A DNA stretch of 64,000 nt from Pseudoalteromonas apostichopi (lineage in GTDB: Bacteria > Pseudomonadota > Gammaproteobacteria > Enterobacterales > Alteromonadaceae). The position numbers and the translations under genes were made by a program. The notes under the pieces are model-generated. The model did no database searches. It worked only from the letters and a program-made list of their open reading frames with translations, and was not told where the DNA came from. Positions 16,776 to 25,321 of the stretch are shown here, piece after piece (the first letter of the stretch is position 1; each line of letters starts with the position of its first letter). Where the stretch lies: NCBI RefSeq assembly GCF_030297135.1, contig NZ_AP028065.1, positions 496,001-560,000 of the forward strand, given 5' to 3'.

Positions 16776-18401
16776 ATGAGCATGAAAATTAAACAACTCC
16801 TTACTAAAAAATGGCAAGTTAGCTACAGTCAGTTTGTGTGGCTGGTGTCGTTGTACTTGGTTATCGCATTTAATGGTCTATTTTTATTTAACATGGCTGA
16901 AGCAGCAAGCAAGCCAGAACATATCAATTGGTTATTTATAGCAAGCGTACCGTTTTTATTATTAGCACTGACGGCAATGGTGTTAAGTTGGTTATCGTTA
17001 ATCACCTTTGTAAAACCAGTGCTTTTAACAAGCATCGTAGTTTCGTCACTGTTGTTTTATGCAACCTTAAACTACGGTGTTATCTTCGATAAAAGCATGC
17101 TACAAAATATCTTAGAGACAAACTCAGGTGAAGCATTTTCATACTTAAATATACAAGTTGTCGTCTTTATTTTTGTACTTGGCGTGCTCCCCGCTTACTT
17201 GTTTTCACGTTTTAAAATTGTTGGTAACTTTCGTGTTCGTCTAAAAAACTTTGCGCTTCTCAACGTCACAGCATTTATTGCTATAGCAGCTATTGCAGTA
17301 CCATTTTATAAAGATTATGCCTCTGTTGGGCGTAATAACCGTCAATTAACTAGCTATATTACCCCTTTTGCATTTTACACTGCGGGCTATAAGTATCTGC
17401 GCGATAATTATTTTTATCCGCCTTTACCATTTAAAGTACTGGATAAAACGCCGCATTTACTAGAACAGCAACAAAGTTCGCTGACAATTATGGTAGTAGG
17501 TGAAACAGCTCGTGCAGCAAACTTTTCACTGCAAGGATATAACAAGCCAACTAATCAATATACACCTAAGCTTGGCGTTAAATATTTCAGTGACGTTAGT
17601 TCATGTGGCACGGCTACGGCTATATCTGTACCTTGCATGTTCTCGCGTTTAGACCGTAATCACTATGATTCGCGCATAGCGCAAAGCCAAGAAAATGCGC
17701 TTGATATCATTCAACGAAGTGGTGTCGAAGTAACGTGGATTGATAACAATAGCAGCTGTAAAGGGGTTTGTGTGCGGGTAAACTCACAAACGGTAGAACC
17801 AACAAAGAGCAACCCACTTTGTGATGGACGCTATTGTTTTGATGAAGTACTCGTGGAAGAGTTAGCTACAAAACTTGCAAAGAGTAATGCTAAACATCAA
17901 CTTGTTGTGTTACATATGATTGGTTCACATGGTCCAACTTACTATCGTCGATACCCAAAAAAAGACAGTGTATTTATGCCTGATTGTCCGCGTAGTGATA
18001 TTCAAAATTGTAGCAGCGAGCAACTAACAAACACCTATGACAATACTATTGCTTATACAGACTTAGTACTCAGTAAACTTATTAATTTAATGCAAAACAG
18101 TCAGGCGGATGATAAAGCCCTGCTGTATGTTTCTGACCATGGTGAATCACTTGGAGAAAAAGGCTTGTACTTGCATGGCTTCCCATACGCATTAGCACCT
18201 AAAGAGCAAACCCAAGTGCCTATGTTGTTTTGGAGTAATAAACTAGCCGATACCCGTTTTAATCAATGTATCGAACAACAGCGTAACAACGCTTTTTCTC
18301 ACGATAATATTTTTGACACCCTACTTGGTTTAACCCATGTAGACAGCACTGAATATCATCCAGAGCAAGATATCTTCAATGCTTGCTCAAAACAAAGCTA
18401 A
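16776..18401 (+). CDS. eptA: Lipid A phosphoethanolamine transferase (EptA/MCR family)
   Basis: 541-residue inner-membrane enzyme that transfers phosphoethanolamine from phosphatidylethanolamine to lipid A, lowering surface charge and polymyxin binding. Five N-terminal helices precede the periplasmic catalytic domain. Metal-site motifs are VVGETARAANFS (about 240-251) and YVSDHGES (about 451-458). The nucleophile Thr lies in SCGTATA near 280. Paired cysteines (SCGTA/VPC, SCKGVC, LCDGRYC, DCPR/NC) match the family disulfides. GAGGAAT precedes the ATG; a second ATG two codons later is possible. It follows an LtaS-like gene and precedes dgkA, as intrinsic eptA genes often do in marine relatives. 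Confidence 0.93.
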   Translation: MSMKIKQLLTKKWQVSYSQFVWLVSLYLVIAFNGLFLFNMAEAASKPEHINWLFIASVPFLLLALTAMVLSWLSLITFVKPVLLTSIVVSSLLFYATLNYGVIFDKSMLQNILETNSGEAFSYLNIQVVVFIFVLGVLPAYLFSRFKIVGNFRVRLKNFALLNVTAFIAIAAIAVPFYKDYASVGRNNRQLTSYITPFAFYTAGYKYLRDNYFYPPLPFKVLDKTPHLLEQQQSSLTIMVVGETARAANFSLQGYNKPTNQYTPKLGVKYFSDVSSCGTATAISVPCMFSRLDRNHYDSRIAQSQENALDIIQRSGVEVTWIDNNSSCKGVCVRVNSQTVEPTKSNPLCDGRYCFDEVLVEELATKLAKSNAKHQLVVLHMIGSHGPTYYRRYPKKDSVFMPDCPRSDIQNCSSEQLTNTYDNTIAYTDLVLSKLINLMQNSQADDKALLYVSDHGESLGEKGLYLHGFPYALAPKEQTQVPMLFWSNKLADTRFNQCIEQQRNNAFSHDNIFDTLLGLTHVDSTEYHPEQDIFNACSKQS

Positions 18402-18421
18402 CGAAATAGAGATTTCATACT

Positions 18422-18802
18422 ATGCAATTTGATAGCACTAACAAACCCATTGGCATTAAACGTATTCGCCTAGCATTTAAAAACTCCCAACGTGCATTCA
18501 CTTGGTTAGCAAAGCATGAGTCTGCTTTTAAACAAGAGCTGATACTGTTGGTCCTTGCCATAGCAGTGGTTTTTGTATGGCAAATTAACCTGTATGAGAA
18601 AATCATGCTGCTTGTATCTGTACTATTTGTGATGTTTGCTGAAGTCGTAAATACGGCAATTGAAGCCACAATAGACCGTGTAGGCCTTGAAATTCATCCA
18701 TTATCAGGCCTAGCTAAAGACTTAGGATCAGCAGCCGTACTTATTGCCCTAACAATTTGTGCGCTGGTATGGGGCGGTGTGTTTGTAAACAATCTAAGTT
18801 AA
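18422..18802 (+). CDS. dgkA: Diacylglycerol kinase DgkA
   Basis: 126-residue three-helix inner-membrane kinase that phosphorylates diacylglycerol to phosphatidic acid. Family motifs are FAEVVNTAIEATIDRVG near residues 75-91 and HPLSGLAKDLGSAAV near 96-110. Its place, 20 bp after eptA, makes functional sense: both upstream transferases should release diacylglycerol from their phospholipid donors. Its last bases overlap the stop of the convergent gene at 18799. Confidence 0.95.
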   Translation: MQFDSTNKPIGIKRIRLAFKNSQRAFTWLAKHESAFKQELILLVLAIAVVFVWQINLYEKIMLLVSVLFVMFAEVVNTAIEATIDRVGLEIHPLSGLAKDLGSAAVLIALTICALVWGGVFVNNLS

Positions 18803-19032
18803 CTCGCTTTTTTATCATCAGGGGTGTCATTACAAAGTGCACAGTGGCGCCCTTTTGATGAATGATATAAACGGGTTGCGATAAAAATTGCCGTGGCAAT
18901 AAAAGACCAAAGTAACGCAAAGCCTAATGCGCTGAGTGTCTCGTGACCTTTCAGTATTTCCACCATAAATAATAAAATAGCCACCAGCGTGAAAACTCTA
19001 GTGGCTCTTAAAACCCAAAATTTAATACCCAT
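18799..19032 (-). CDS. Small hypothetical membrane protein
   Basis: 77 residues with two hydrophobic segments (about 10-27 and 36-55) and a cytosolic-looking tail containing a CALC pair, HCALCNDTP, which could bind a metal or form a disulfide. No family was recognised. Convergent with dgkA, overlapping by 4 bp. Its upstream region carries three 15-bp repeats, each with an AAAGGAG-like motif. Confidence 0.6.
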   Translation of the reverse strand: MGIKFWVLRATRVFTLVAILLFMVEILKGHETLSALGFALLWSFIATAIFIATRLYHSSKGRHCALCNDTPDDKKAS

Positions 19033-19040
19033 AACTTACT

Positions 19041-19085
19041 CCTTTAAATGAGACCCCTTTAAACGAGCCTCCTTTGAAAGAATGA
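19041..19085 (-). repeat. Three 15-bp tandem repeats carrying Shine-Dalgarno-like motifs
   Basis: Units at 19041, 19056 and 19071 begin CCTTTAAATGAG, CCTTTAAACGAG and CCTTTGAAAGAA. On the minus strand they read AAAGG followed by AG or GG, and the copy next to the gene supplies the AAAGGAG ribosome binding site for the 77-residue ORF. They probably arose by slippage. Confidence 0.6.
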
Positions 19086-19111
19086 GTGTAGTTCAAAATA
19101 AGAAAAACACC

Positions 19112-19855
19112 TTATAAATCCAGAACAGGCTCAGACAATATTTGTACGTTATTTTTAAATACCTCTAACAGCCCCGGCGGTGAGTGTTCAGTACCAAGTA
19201 CGGTAACATGACATACATAACGATAACCGTTATTAGTAAAGGTATAAAAATGATTTCCGCCACTGCCATCAAAGCTTAGAGTGCCCCCTGTGATCACAAG
19301 GCTTGGCTCATCTTGCATAGATTGATCTATTTCCCATGCTGCATAGCGGTACTGATTATCAGCAAGCTCATCGATACGAATTAAGTGCTTTTTTGTTTGC
19401 CACGTTAATATCGGTTTTGTAAATTCACGAAGGCTTTTATGTAATGCTTGTTTTTGCTCGTCAATCAGTGCTTCGCGTCGTGCTTTTTCTGCCTCTGATT
19501 CATAAGGCACAGCCCAAATAGAGCCATCAAAGTCTAACCAAAATTTGCCTGAATCAAACATAATGCCGCGCCACCCCATCATTTCCCAGTCGTGGCGAAT
19601 ATTTGAATTCACGATTTTTTCGACAAACTCTTTATCAAAAATTTGCTCAAACTTTTCTATAAGCATTTGCTCATTTTCAATTGCTTGCAGAGGCGCTTTG
19701 CGCTGCAGAGGATAATGCACTCGCTTGGCGATTGCAGCTCTATCACCCGCTTTAAACGCCGCAACCACAGGTTTTACAATTTTTATATGTTTTGTTGCGG
19801 CTGTTGTTGAAAAAGAGATAAGGCAACCGAACAAAATTACCGCGAAAGACTTCAT
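19112..19855 (-). CDS. Hypothetical exported protein
   Basis: 247 residues with an N-terminal signal peptide (KSFAVILFGCLISFSTTAA, cleavage likely near residue 20). The mature part is mixed alpha/beta, with FKAGDRAAIAKRVHYPL near 34-50 and WEMMGWRGIMFDSGKFWLDF near 90-109, suggesting an SnoaL/NTF2-like or lipase-modulator-like fold, but nothing was securely recognised. It lies between the small membrane gene and the glycosidase gene, all on the minus strand. Likely periplasmic. Confidence 0.6.
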   Translation of the reverse strand: MKSFAVILFGCLISFSTTAATKHIKIVKPVVAAFKAGDRAAIAKRVHYPLQRKAPLQAIENEQMLIEKFEQIFDKEFVEKIVNSNIRHDWEMMGWRGIMFDSGKFWLDFDGSIWAVPYESEAEKARREALIDEQKQALHKSLREFTKPILTWQTKKHLIRIDELADNQYRYAAWEIDQSMQDEPSLVITGGTLSFDGSGGNHFYTFTNNGYRYVCHVTVLGTEHSPPGLLEVFKNNVQILSEPVLDL

Positions 19856-19925
19856 ATGCCTACTTTAAAATTTAAAAACCAGATTATTCAAAGCGTAACA
19901 AATTTTTGTATATACAGTACAGGTG

Positions 19926-21443
19926 CTATTTCATTAACAACTCAATCTCAGCGCTTTGATTACCAAGCCTATCAATTGCAATTATCTTCATTGCCTCTAA
20001 TGGTCGTTGTCCATAAGAAGCTGCAACAGAGAACGTACTCTCATCACTTGAGTAAATATGATAGTGCCACTGCTGCGCATATTTTAGATAGACAAGTAAC
20101 TCAGACACTTGATCTGAATCTGGGTGTGTCCAAGTCAAATGAACATCGTCACCATCATATTTAACATCAACTTTAACAGCTGCTATTACTGACGCATCTA
20201 GCCAAGGAGTTTCTGGAATTAAGGCTTGATGTTGAAATACGCCTTTAGTAATCACATCACTCATCAATTGACTGCCTTCAAGCGCTGTAACATTCCAAAA
20301 AACTGTACCGGGTGAAGTTGATAAAAACCCACGATTTATCATAATTTGATTGACGACCTCATCAACACCAGCCTCATCAAATGAACGCAATGCATTAATG
20401 CCAGGCCATAAATGTCGCCCATGAGTGTTTTGTGATTGCCACCAGCTTAATAAGAGCGGGTAGCTTTGTGCATATTGATTAATTGGCCAATAAAGTTGCG
20501 GTGAAAAATAATCAAGCCAGCCTTCGTTAAGCCACAGCTTTGCATCAGCAAACAAGGTGTCATATTGATCCATACCACGAATAGTTTCAGGTTCATCAGG
20601 CCTATATATACCAAATGGGCTTATCCCAACAAGAACATGAGGCTTTGTTTGTTTAACTAATTTGTATAAGCTTTTCACAAAATGATTTACTGCTTCACGG
20701 CGCCAATCACCGATAGATAACTCACCACCTGCTTCTAAATACTGACTGTATTGTTTAGCATCAGGAAAACCTTCATCGTTATTGTAAGAAGGATATGGGT
20801 AAAAGTAGTCATCATAGTGAATACCATCTAAATCATAGTTTTCTACAAGTTCCGTTAATACACTTAAAGTATGCGACACTACAGCTTGATCTGTAGGCAA
20901 AAACCAATAGGTCTCATTTTTTAGTTTCACTACTTTATCCGTCATTTTTTCAACAACTGAAAGCTCTGAAACGGGGCCTCCAATGTGGTGATGAGCGCGG
21001 TATGGGTTTATCCATGCATGTAACTTTAAGCCTCGTTTATGTGCTTGTTCTATCCAAAATTTTAAAGGATCATAAAACGGTTCAGGTGCTTTTCCCTGCT
21101 TTCCAGTAAGATAATAAGACCATGGTTCATTCGTACTTTGATATAAACTGTCTGCTTGCGGTCTAACCTGAAAAATAACGGTATTGAAGTTATGTTGTTT
21201 TAGTAAATTAAGGATTTTAATTGCTTGTTGTTTTTGCTCAGCAACAGATAATCCAGGCTCTGATGGCCAATTAATGTTTGCAACGGTTGCTACCCATGCA
21301 GCACGAAACTCTCTTGCAACCTGAGGTTGCTGGATAGTGCCAAAAAACTGCTTTTCAATGTTCGTAGCCTCTTGTTTTTGCATAAAAACACACGCATTCA
21401 AAGCAAAGCAGATGAACAATAATAATAAATGTTTAAAATACAC
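19926..21443 (-). CDS. Glycosyl hydrolase-like 10 (GHL10/YddW) lipoprotein
   Basis: 505-residue predicted lipoprotein; the lipobox LNAC is near residues 14-17. The GHL10 catalytic barrel spans about 45-370: FRAAWVATVANINWPS, HAWINPYRAHH, the active-site-like DGIHYDDYFYPYP (about 200-212) and GISPFGIYRP. A fibronectin-like C-terminal segment follows. E. coli DigH of this family cleaves denuded peptidoglycan glycans, so a cell-wall role is plausible; a polysaccharide substrate is the alternative given the adjacent TonB receptor. The GTG at 21443 has GAGG six bases upstream and is preferred over the GTG at 21455. Confidence 0.82.
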   Translation of the reverse strand: MYFKHLLLLFICFALNACVFMQKQEATNIEKQFFGTIQQPQVAREFRAAWVATVANINWPSEPGLSVAEQKQQAIKILNLLKQHNFNTVIFQVRPQADSLYQSTNEPWSYYLTGKQGKAPEPFYDPLKFWIEQAHKRGLKLHAWINPYRAHHHIGGPVSELSVVEKMTDKVVKLKNETYWFLPTDQAVVSHTLSVLTELVENYDLDGIHYDDYFYPYPSYNNDEGFPDAKQYSQYLEAGGELSIGDWRREAVNHFVKSLYKLVKQTKPHVLVGISPFGIYRPDEPETIRGMDQYDTLFADAKLWLNEGWLDYFSPQLYWPINQYAQSYPLLLSWWQSQNTHGRHLWPGINALRSFDEAGVDEVVNQIMINRGFLSTSPGTVFWNVTALEGSQLMSDVITKGVFQHQALIPETPWLDASVIAAVKVDVKYDGDDVHLTWTHPDSDQVSELLVYLKYAQQWHYHIYSSDESTFSVAASYGQRPLEAMKIIAIDRLGNQSAEIELLMK

Positions 21444-21460
21444 TGTATACCTCACAAAAA

Positions 21461-21486
21461 AGGCACAACAAAAACTTGTTGTGCCT
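21461..21486 (-). terminator. Terminator of the TonB-dependent receptor gene
   Basis: AGGCACAACA / TGTTGTGCCT stem with a short loop, followed on the minus strand by a T-run. It separates the receptor gene from the glycosidase gene, so the two are not a simple operon unless there is read-through. Confidence 0.8.
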
Positions 21487-21512
21487 ACATGAATCTAATT
21501 CAAATAAGAAAA

Positions 21513-24131
21513 TTAGAACTTCATTTGCGCGCCGACCAAGAAACGACGACCATAATCATGAATAGCTAAAGGGCGATTAGCATCTGGCATACCGGTGCTA
21601 TTACCTGAAGTCGCTTTTTGCTCTTCATTTGTTAAGTTAATAGCTTGGAAAATAAGATTAAAATCTTCAGAAACATTGTAGCTTATATTCAAATCATACT
21701 GACCAAAACCATCTTTATACTGATTTAAACCAAGGTAATTTGTATAAAAATATTCTGAACGATAGGTATAAGAAACACGCGCACTGAAAGCTGTATTTTC
21801 GTAGTAAACAGTCGCGTTGAAGGTATCTTCTGAATTGTTAGGTAACACAGCCTCTTCACCCGCAGCTTTTTGCTCTGCAGTTTGCTCTAGCTCAGCATCT
21901 GAATAAGTGTAGTTCGTTTGAATGCCGAACCCATACATTAGCTTTTGCGTGTAGTTCACTTCAAAGCCGGAATTCTCACCACCTAGCCCGTTTTGCGGTT
22001 GAGTCACTAAGAAATCACGAACCTCTTCAACGCCAGTATCAGGGTCTGTCCATGTCCACTGCTTTTCAATAGTGGTATTGGTAATATACGAATCAATGTC
22101 TTTATAAAAATAAGCTAATGACAATATTGATGACTCATTAAAGTACCACTCAGCTGATAAATCATATTGAGTTGAACGATAAGGTTTTAAATCTGGATTG
22201 CCTTGTGAGCCTTTACAACCTGTTGCCGCTGCACAGTAGCCACTTTTACGCGCTGATAAAAAATCGTAGTCAGGACGAGACATTACTTTAGCTGCAGCAA
22301 AGCGAAGCACAACATCATCCGTAAAGTCATAGTTAATATTTACACTTGGTAAAAAGTCATCGTAGCTATTTGAACTATACACATCTTGAATATTTTCAGG
22401 CGCAAAACTACGTCCTGTGTATTCAACTGAACGAGAGTCAAGCTCTGTTTTAACTGCACGTACGCCCATATTACCGCGCCACTTATTGTGCTCGAACACA
22501 GCTTTGAGGTATCCAGCCGTAACGGTTTCTTCTAGATCGAAGGTGTAGTCAAGGTGCTCATAAGGACCTGAAGTAGGACTTGTTGATGAAATCCAGTCTG
22601 CATATTGGTTATTATCAAACTGCCATAAAATGCCGTCACTAGCAGAATCACTTGCAAACATACCCAAATTAAAATTTTCACCTGCTGCTGAGACTTTTGG
22701 ATAATTGGCTTTCATTAAACTGGCGGCTTTTGTATGCTCACGGTATTTTACACCCGCTTTAATTGCAGTGAAAAAACCAGTATCTAATAAATATTCAACA
22801 TCAAATTGTGCATAAAGCTCATCAGAATCGTTGAATATATCATTTTTATGGTTGTAATCTAATCGATAATCTTCAGGGCTTAAATCTGCAGATAAAGTTA
22901 CATCAGGCGTGCCGTTTTCTAATGTAAATGATGCATTTGTATTGGCGTAATACTCAGAATACACATCACTCACCTCACCATCCGCTTTACTATAACCAAA
23001 TTGACCTGTAAGAGTGTAATCATCGGCTTTAAAAGTCACTTTTAAGTCATGCGCTTGAGTTTTAAACTCACCGCGATATCCCGCATTACCATAATAACCC
23101 AAGTTATTGTGTGCTGGTAAATCACCTGCGACAACCGTACCATCAACAATCACTGGGTTCTCAATATTAGCAATATTCTGTAAGATAAAACCGCTTGAAT
23201 ACGTGCCATATGATTCATGTTCTGACTTTGAATATAAGTTATTGAAAACAAATTCAAGATTATCATTAGCTGCGTATTGGAATGTCGCTGTTGCGGTATC
23301 TAAATCACTATCACTTGCGTAGCGGTTGTAACCCACTGCCCCTGGATAAAATTCTGCATTCCCATCTTGGTTGGCATCTGTGCTGCGATATCCAAAACGT
23401 ACTTCTTTACTATCACGCTGCGTTGCCGTTTCTTTGTGGACAAAACCTACATTAAACCCAAAATCTTGGGCTTCATTTTTCCATGAATATAAACCAGACA
23501 CGTATGGCTTAGTTTCGTCTGCGTTTTCAAAATGAAATGCTTTTACTGAAAGCGCAGCATAGTTAGCTTCACTATCAAGCGGTTTACGTGTTTTTACTAC
23601 AACAGTGCCGCCAATTGAACCCTCATCAATGTCAGCTTCAGCAGACTTATAAACCTCTAGAGTATCGACCATTTCTGCTGGTAATAATGAGTAATTAAAA
23701 CCACGCGACGGGCGTGTAATTGATGCCGAAGCCGTTGCAGAAGCCACGTTTTGGCCATTTAACAGCGTTATATTTAAATGAGGTGCAGTACCACGAATAC
23801 TCACTCGATCGCTTTCACCGCCTAAGTCTTTCTCTACTTGCACGCCTGGAATACGCTGTAGTGCATCAGCAACTGTTTGATCAGGAAATTTACCGATGTC
23901 TTCGGCAGAAACCGCATCAACAACGCTGTTTGAAAAACGTTTCATGTTGATACTTTTCTCAACTGACGCCGCATAGCCGCGTACTTCGATCTGCTCTATA
24001 TCCTCTTTTGTAATTTTATTTTTTCCATCTTCTTGAGCAGCTGCAAAGGCAGTCGTACATGTTCCTAACACAAGTGTTGGGAGCAATGCTTTTTTAATAC
24101 AAACAGTTAGCGTGGAGAATTTTTTATTCAT
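21513..24131 (-). CDS. TonB-dependent outer-membrane receptor
   Basis: 872 residues: a signal peptide ending AFAAAQE (about 26-33), the TonB box region EQIEVRGYAASVEKS (about 46-60), a plug domain (FPDQTVADALQRIPGVQVEKD, about 82-102; RGTAPHLNITLLNGQ), and a 22-strand barrel ending in the outer-membrane C-terminal Phe (VGAQMKF). The style matches receptors for carbohydrates in Alteromonadales and Xanthomonadales. The ligand is unknown; the flanking GHL10 gene and a LacI-operator-like site upstream hint at a glycan. Confidence 0.9.
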   Translation of the reverse strand: MNKKFSTLTVCIKKALLPTLVLGTCTTAFAAAQEDGKNKITKEDIEQIEVRGYAASVEKSINMKRFSNSVVDAVSAEDIGKFPDQTVADALQRIPGVQVEKDLGGESDRVSIRGTAPHLNITLLNGQNVASATASASITRPSRGFNYSLLPAEMVDTLEVYKSAEADIDEGSIGGTVVVKTRKPLDSEANYAALSVKAFHFENADETKPYVSGLYSWKNEAQDFGFNVGFVHKETATQRDSKEVRFGYRSTDANQDGNAEFYPGAVGYNRYASDSDLDTATATFQYAANDNLEFVFNNLYSKSEHESYGTYSSGFILQNIANIENPVIVDGTVVAGDLPAHNNLGYYGNAGYRGEFKTQAHDLKVTFKADDYTLTGQFGYSKADGEVSDVYSEYYANTNASFTLENGTPDVTLSADLSPEDYRLDYNHKNDIFNDSDELYAQFDVEYLLDTGFFTAIKAGVKYREHTKAASLMKANYPKVSAAGENFNLGMFASDSASDGILWQFDNNQYADWISSTSPTSGPYEHLDYTFDLEETVTAGYLKAVFEHNKWRGNMGVRAVKTELDSRSVEYTGRSFAPENIQDVYSSNSYDDFLPSVNINYDFTDDVVLRFAAAKVMSRPDYDFLSARKSGYCAAATGCKGSQGNPDLKPYRSTQYDLSAEWYFNESSILSLAYFYKDIDSYITNTTIEKQWTWTDPDTGVEEVRDFLVTQPQNGLGGENSGFEVNYTQKLMYGFGIQTNYTYSDAELEQTAEQKAAGEEAVLPNNSEDTFNATVYYENTAFSARVSYTYRSEYFYTNYLGLNQYKDGFGQYDLNISYNVSEDFNLIFQAINLTNEEQKATSGNSTGMPDANRPLAIHDYGRRFLVGAQMKF

Positions 24132-24446
24132 GGAAATGTAACCCTATCGTTTTTAAAAAGTGAGAGATTTTGTGACTACAAACTACATAAATGCTCTTTT
24201 GAACAACAACTGGTAACAACTTTATTGCTACATTGCGGCTACAATAGTAGCAACGCCGCACAAAATCAAGATATTTTATTCTTGATAAAGTTGCAAATTA
24301 AAATATAAAATTCCTAAAAGACATCCAAAAAAACACCCTAAAAAAGGCAATAAAAATACCCCATTAAAATCAATTATTTGAATTTACAATAAAAACAAGC
24401 GCTTACAATTAAGCTAGTACCTAAAAAGCATTCTTAAAAGAAAGAA
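24132..24446. other. Intergenic region upstream of the TonB-dependent receptor
   Basis: AT-rich 315 bp without a coding signal. It holds an inverted repeat TTGCTAC (24225-24231) / GTAGCAA (24247-24253) that could form a leader hairpin or an operator for the receptor gene, and a LacI-type half-palindrome around 24395-24408. No clear -35/-10 pair could be assigned. Confidence 0.5.
24395..24408. promoter_or_regulatory. Candidate LacI-family operator
   Basis: Minus-strand TGTAAGCGCTTGTT agrees with the LacI/GalR-type pattern TGWAANCGNTWNCA except for the last two bases, and has the palindromic core AAGCGCTT. It is about 265 bp upstream of the receptor start. Pattern match only. Confidence 0.3.
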
Positions 24447-25169
24447 TTATTCTAACAACAAATCAAACACAACATTGACACTTGCTCTGAAGGTAATCGA
24501 TTCTTGTAAATACTTACCTTCTGGGACTGCATTAATACGTGAGCCCGTTACCATAATTTGTTCAATATTGTTGTTGCTACCATAGCCGAAGTGACTACCT
24601 ACCTCTTGCGATTGAATACTATACACTCGACCAAGTTTCGCTTCGAATGCGCTAGCAAGGCTGCTCCCCTGTTGTTTGGCATTCACTACTGCCTTATTCA
24701 GAGCGACTTGCTCGTAGTTTGAGGCTTTCGTTGATAAAAGTTGAATTTGCTCGATTTGATTGACACCCACTTTAAGCGCAAAGTTTAAGAAACCATCCAA
24801 AAGAGAGAGTTGTTTAAGGCTGACTTTGAGCTTACGCGTGGCTCGAAAACCATCTTTAGCTAGGTTATCGTTTTCGTCATAACGCATATTGGGCTCAACA
24901 AATATCCGCCCCGCAGAGATACTTTTTTCGTCTATAGAAAAATTGCTTAATCCCGCAAGAAGTTTGTTCACTTGCGTATCGACTTGCTGCTTCGCTTGCA
25001 AACTTTCAGCTTTTACAGATTCAAACTCTAACGTGATATTAGCCATATCGGGAGCAGTACGCACAACAGCCTCACCTTTAACAACGATGTGGCGATTATC
25101 TGGTAAACTCGTTGCAGCCATCACAGAACTGGTACATAAAACCAATAGTAACAAAGATTTAAGCATCAT
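24447..25169 (-). CDS. Periplasmic SIMPL-domain (DUF541) protein
   Basis: 240-residue exported protein: a signal peptide (LKSLLLLVLCTSSVMA) and a SIMPL domain beginning HIVVKGEAVVRTAPDMANITLEFE and containing AVVNAKQQGSSLASAFEAKLGRVYSI. E. coli YggE of this family is linked to oxidative-stress protection, and others to outer-membrane or kinase signalling; the biochemical role is unsettled. Monocistronic. Start ATG 25169, with a second ATG immediately after. Confidence 0.85.
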   Translation of the reverse strand: MMLKSLLLLVLCTSSVMAATSLPDNRHIVVKGEAVVRTAPDMANITLEFESVKAESLQAKQQVDTQVNKLLAGLSNFSIDEKSISAGRIFVEPNMRYDENDNLAKDGFRATRKLKVSLKQLSLLDGFLNFALKVGVNQIEQIQLLSTKASNYEQVALNKAVVNAKQQGSSLASAFEAKLGRVYSIQSQEVGSHFGYGSNNNIEQIMVTGSRINAVPEGKYLQESITFRASVNVVFDLLLE

Positions 25170-25321
25170 AATCTCTCCCTAGAAAAAGTTATGATGCCTT
25201 GCTACGGTATGAAAGTATAGTAATACTATGCTTTAATGAAGTGTAAAAAAACCAAAGTTAGCAAGTCTGCACTCGCTACCGCATCGAAGTTAAGATGAGA
25301 GGAAATAAAATCTAAGCAGCT

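Noticed and set aside
19905..19921. TATATACAGTA near 19.91 kb, resembling a LexA box
   Set aside because: Only the right half-site fits; the left CTG arm is missing.
19856..20164. Plus-strand reading frame of 102 codons
   Set aside because: It lies almost wholly antisense to the GHL10 gene, has no ribosome binding site or family character.
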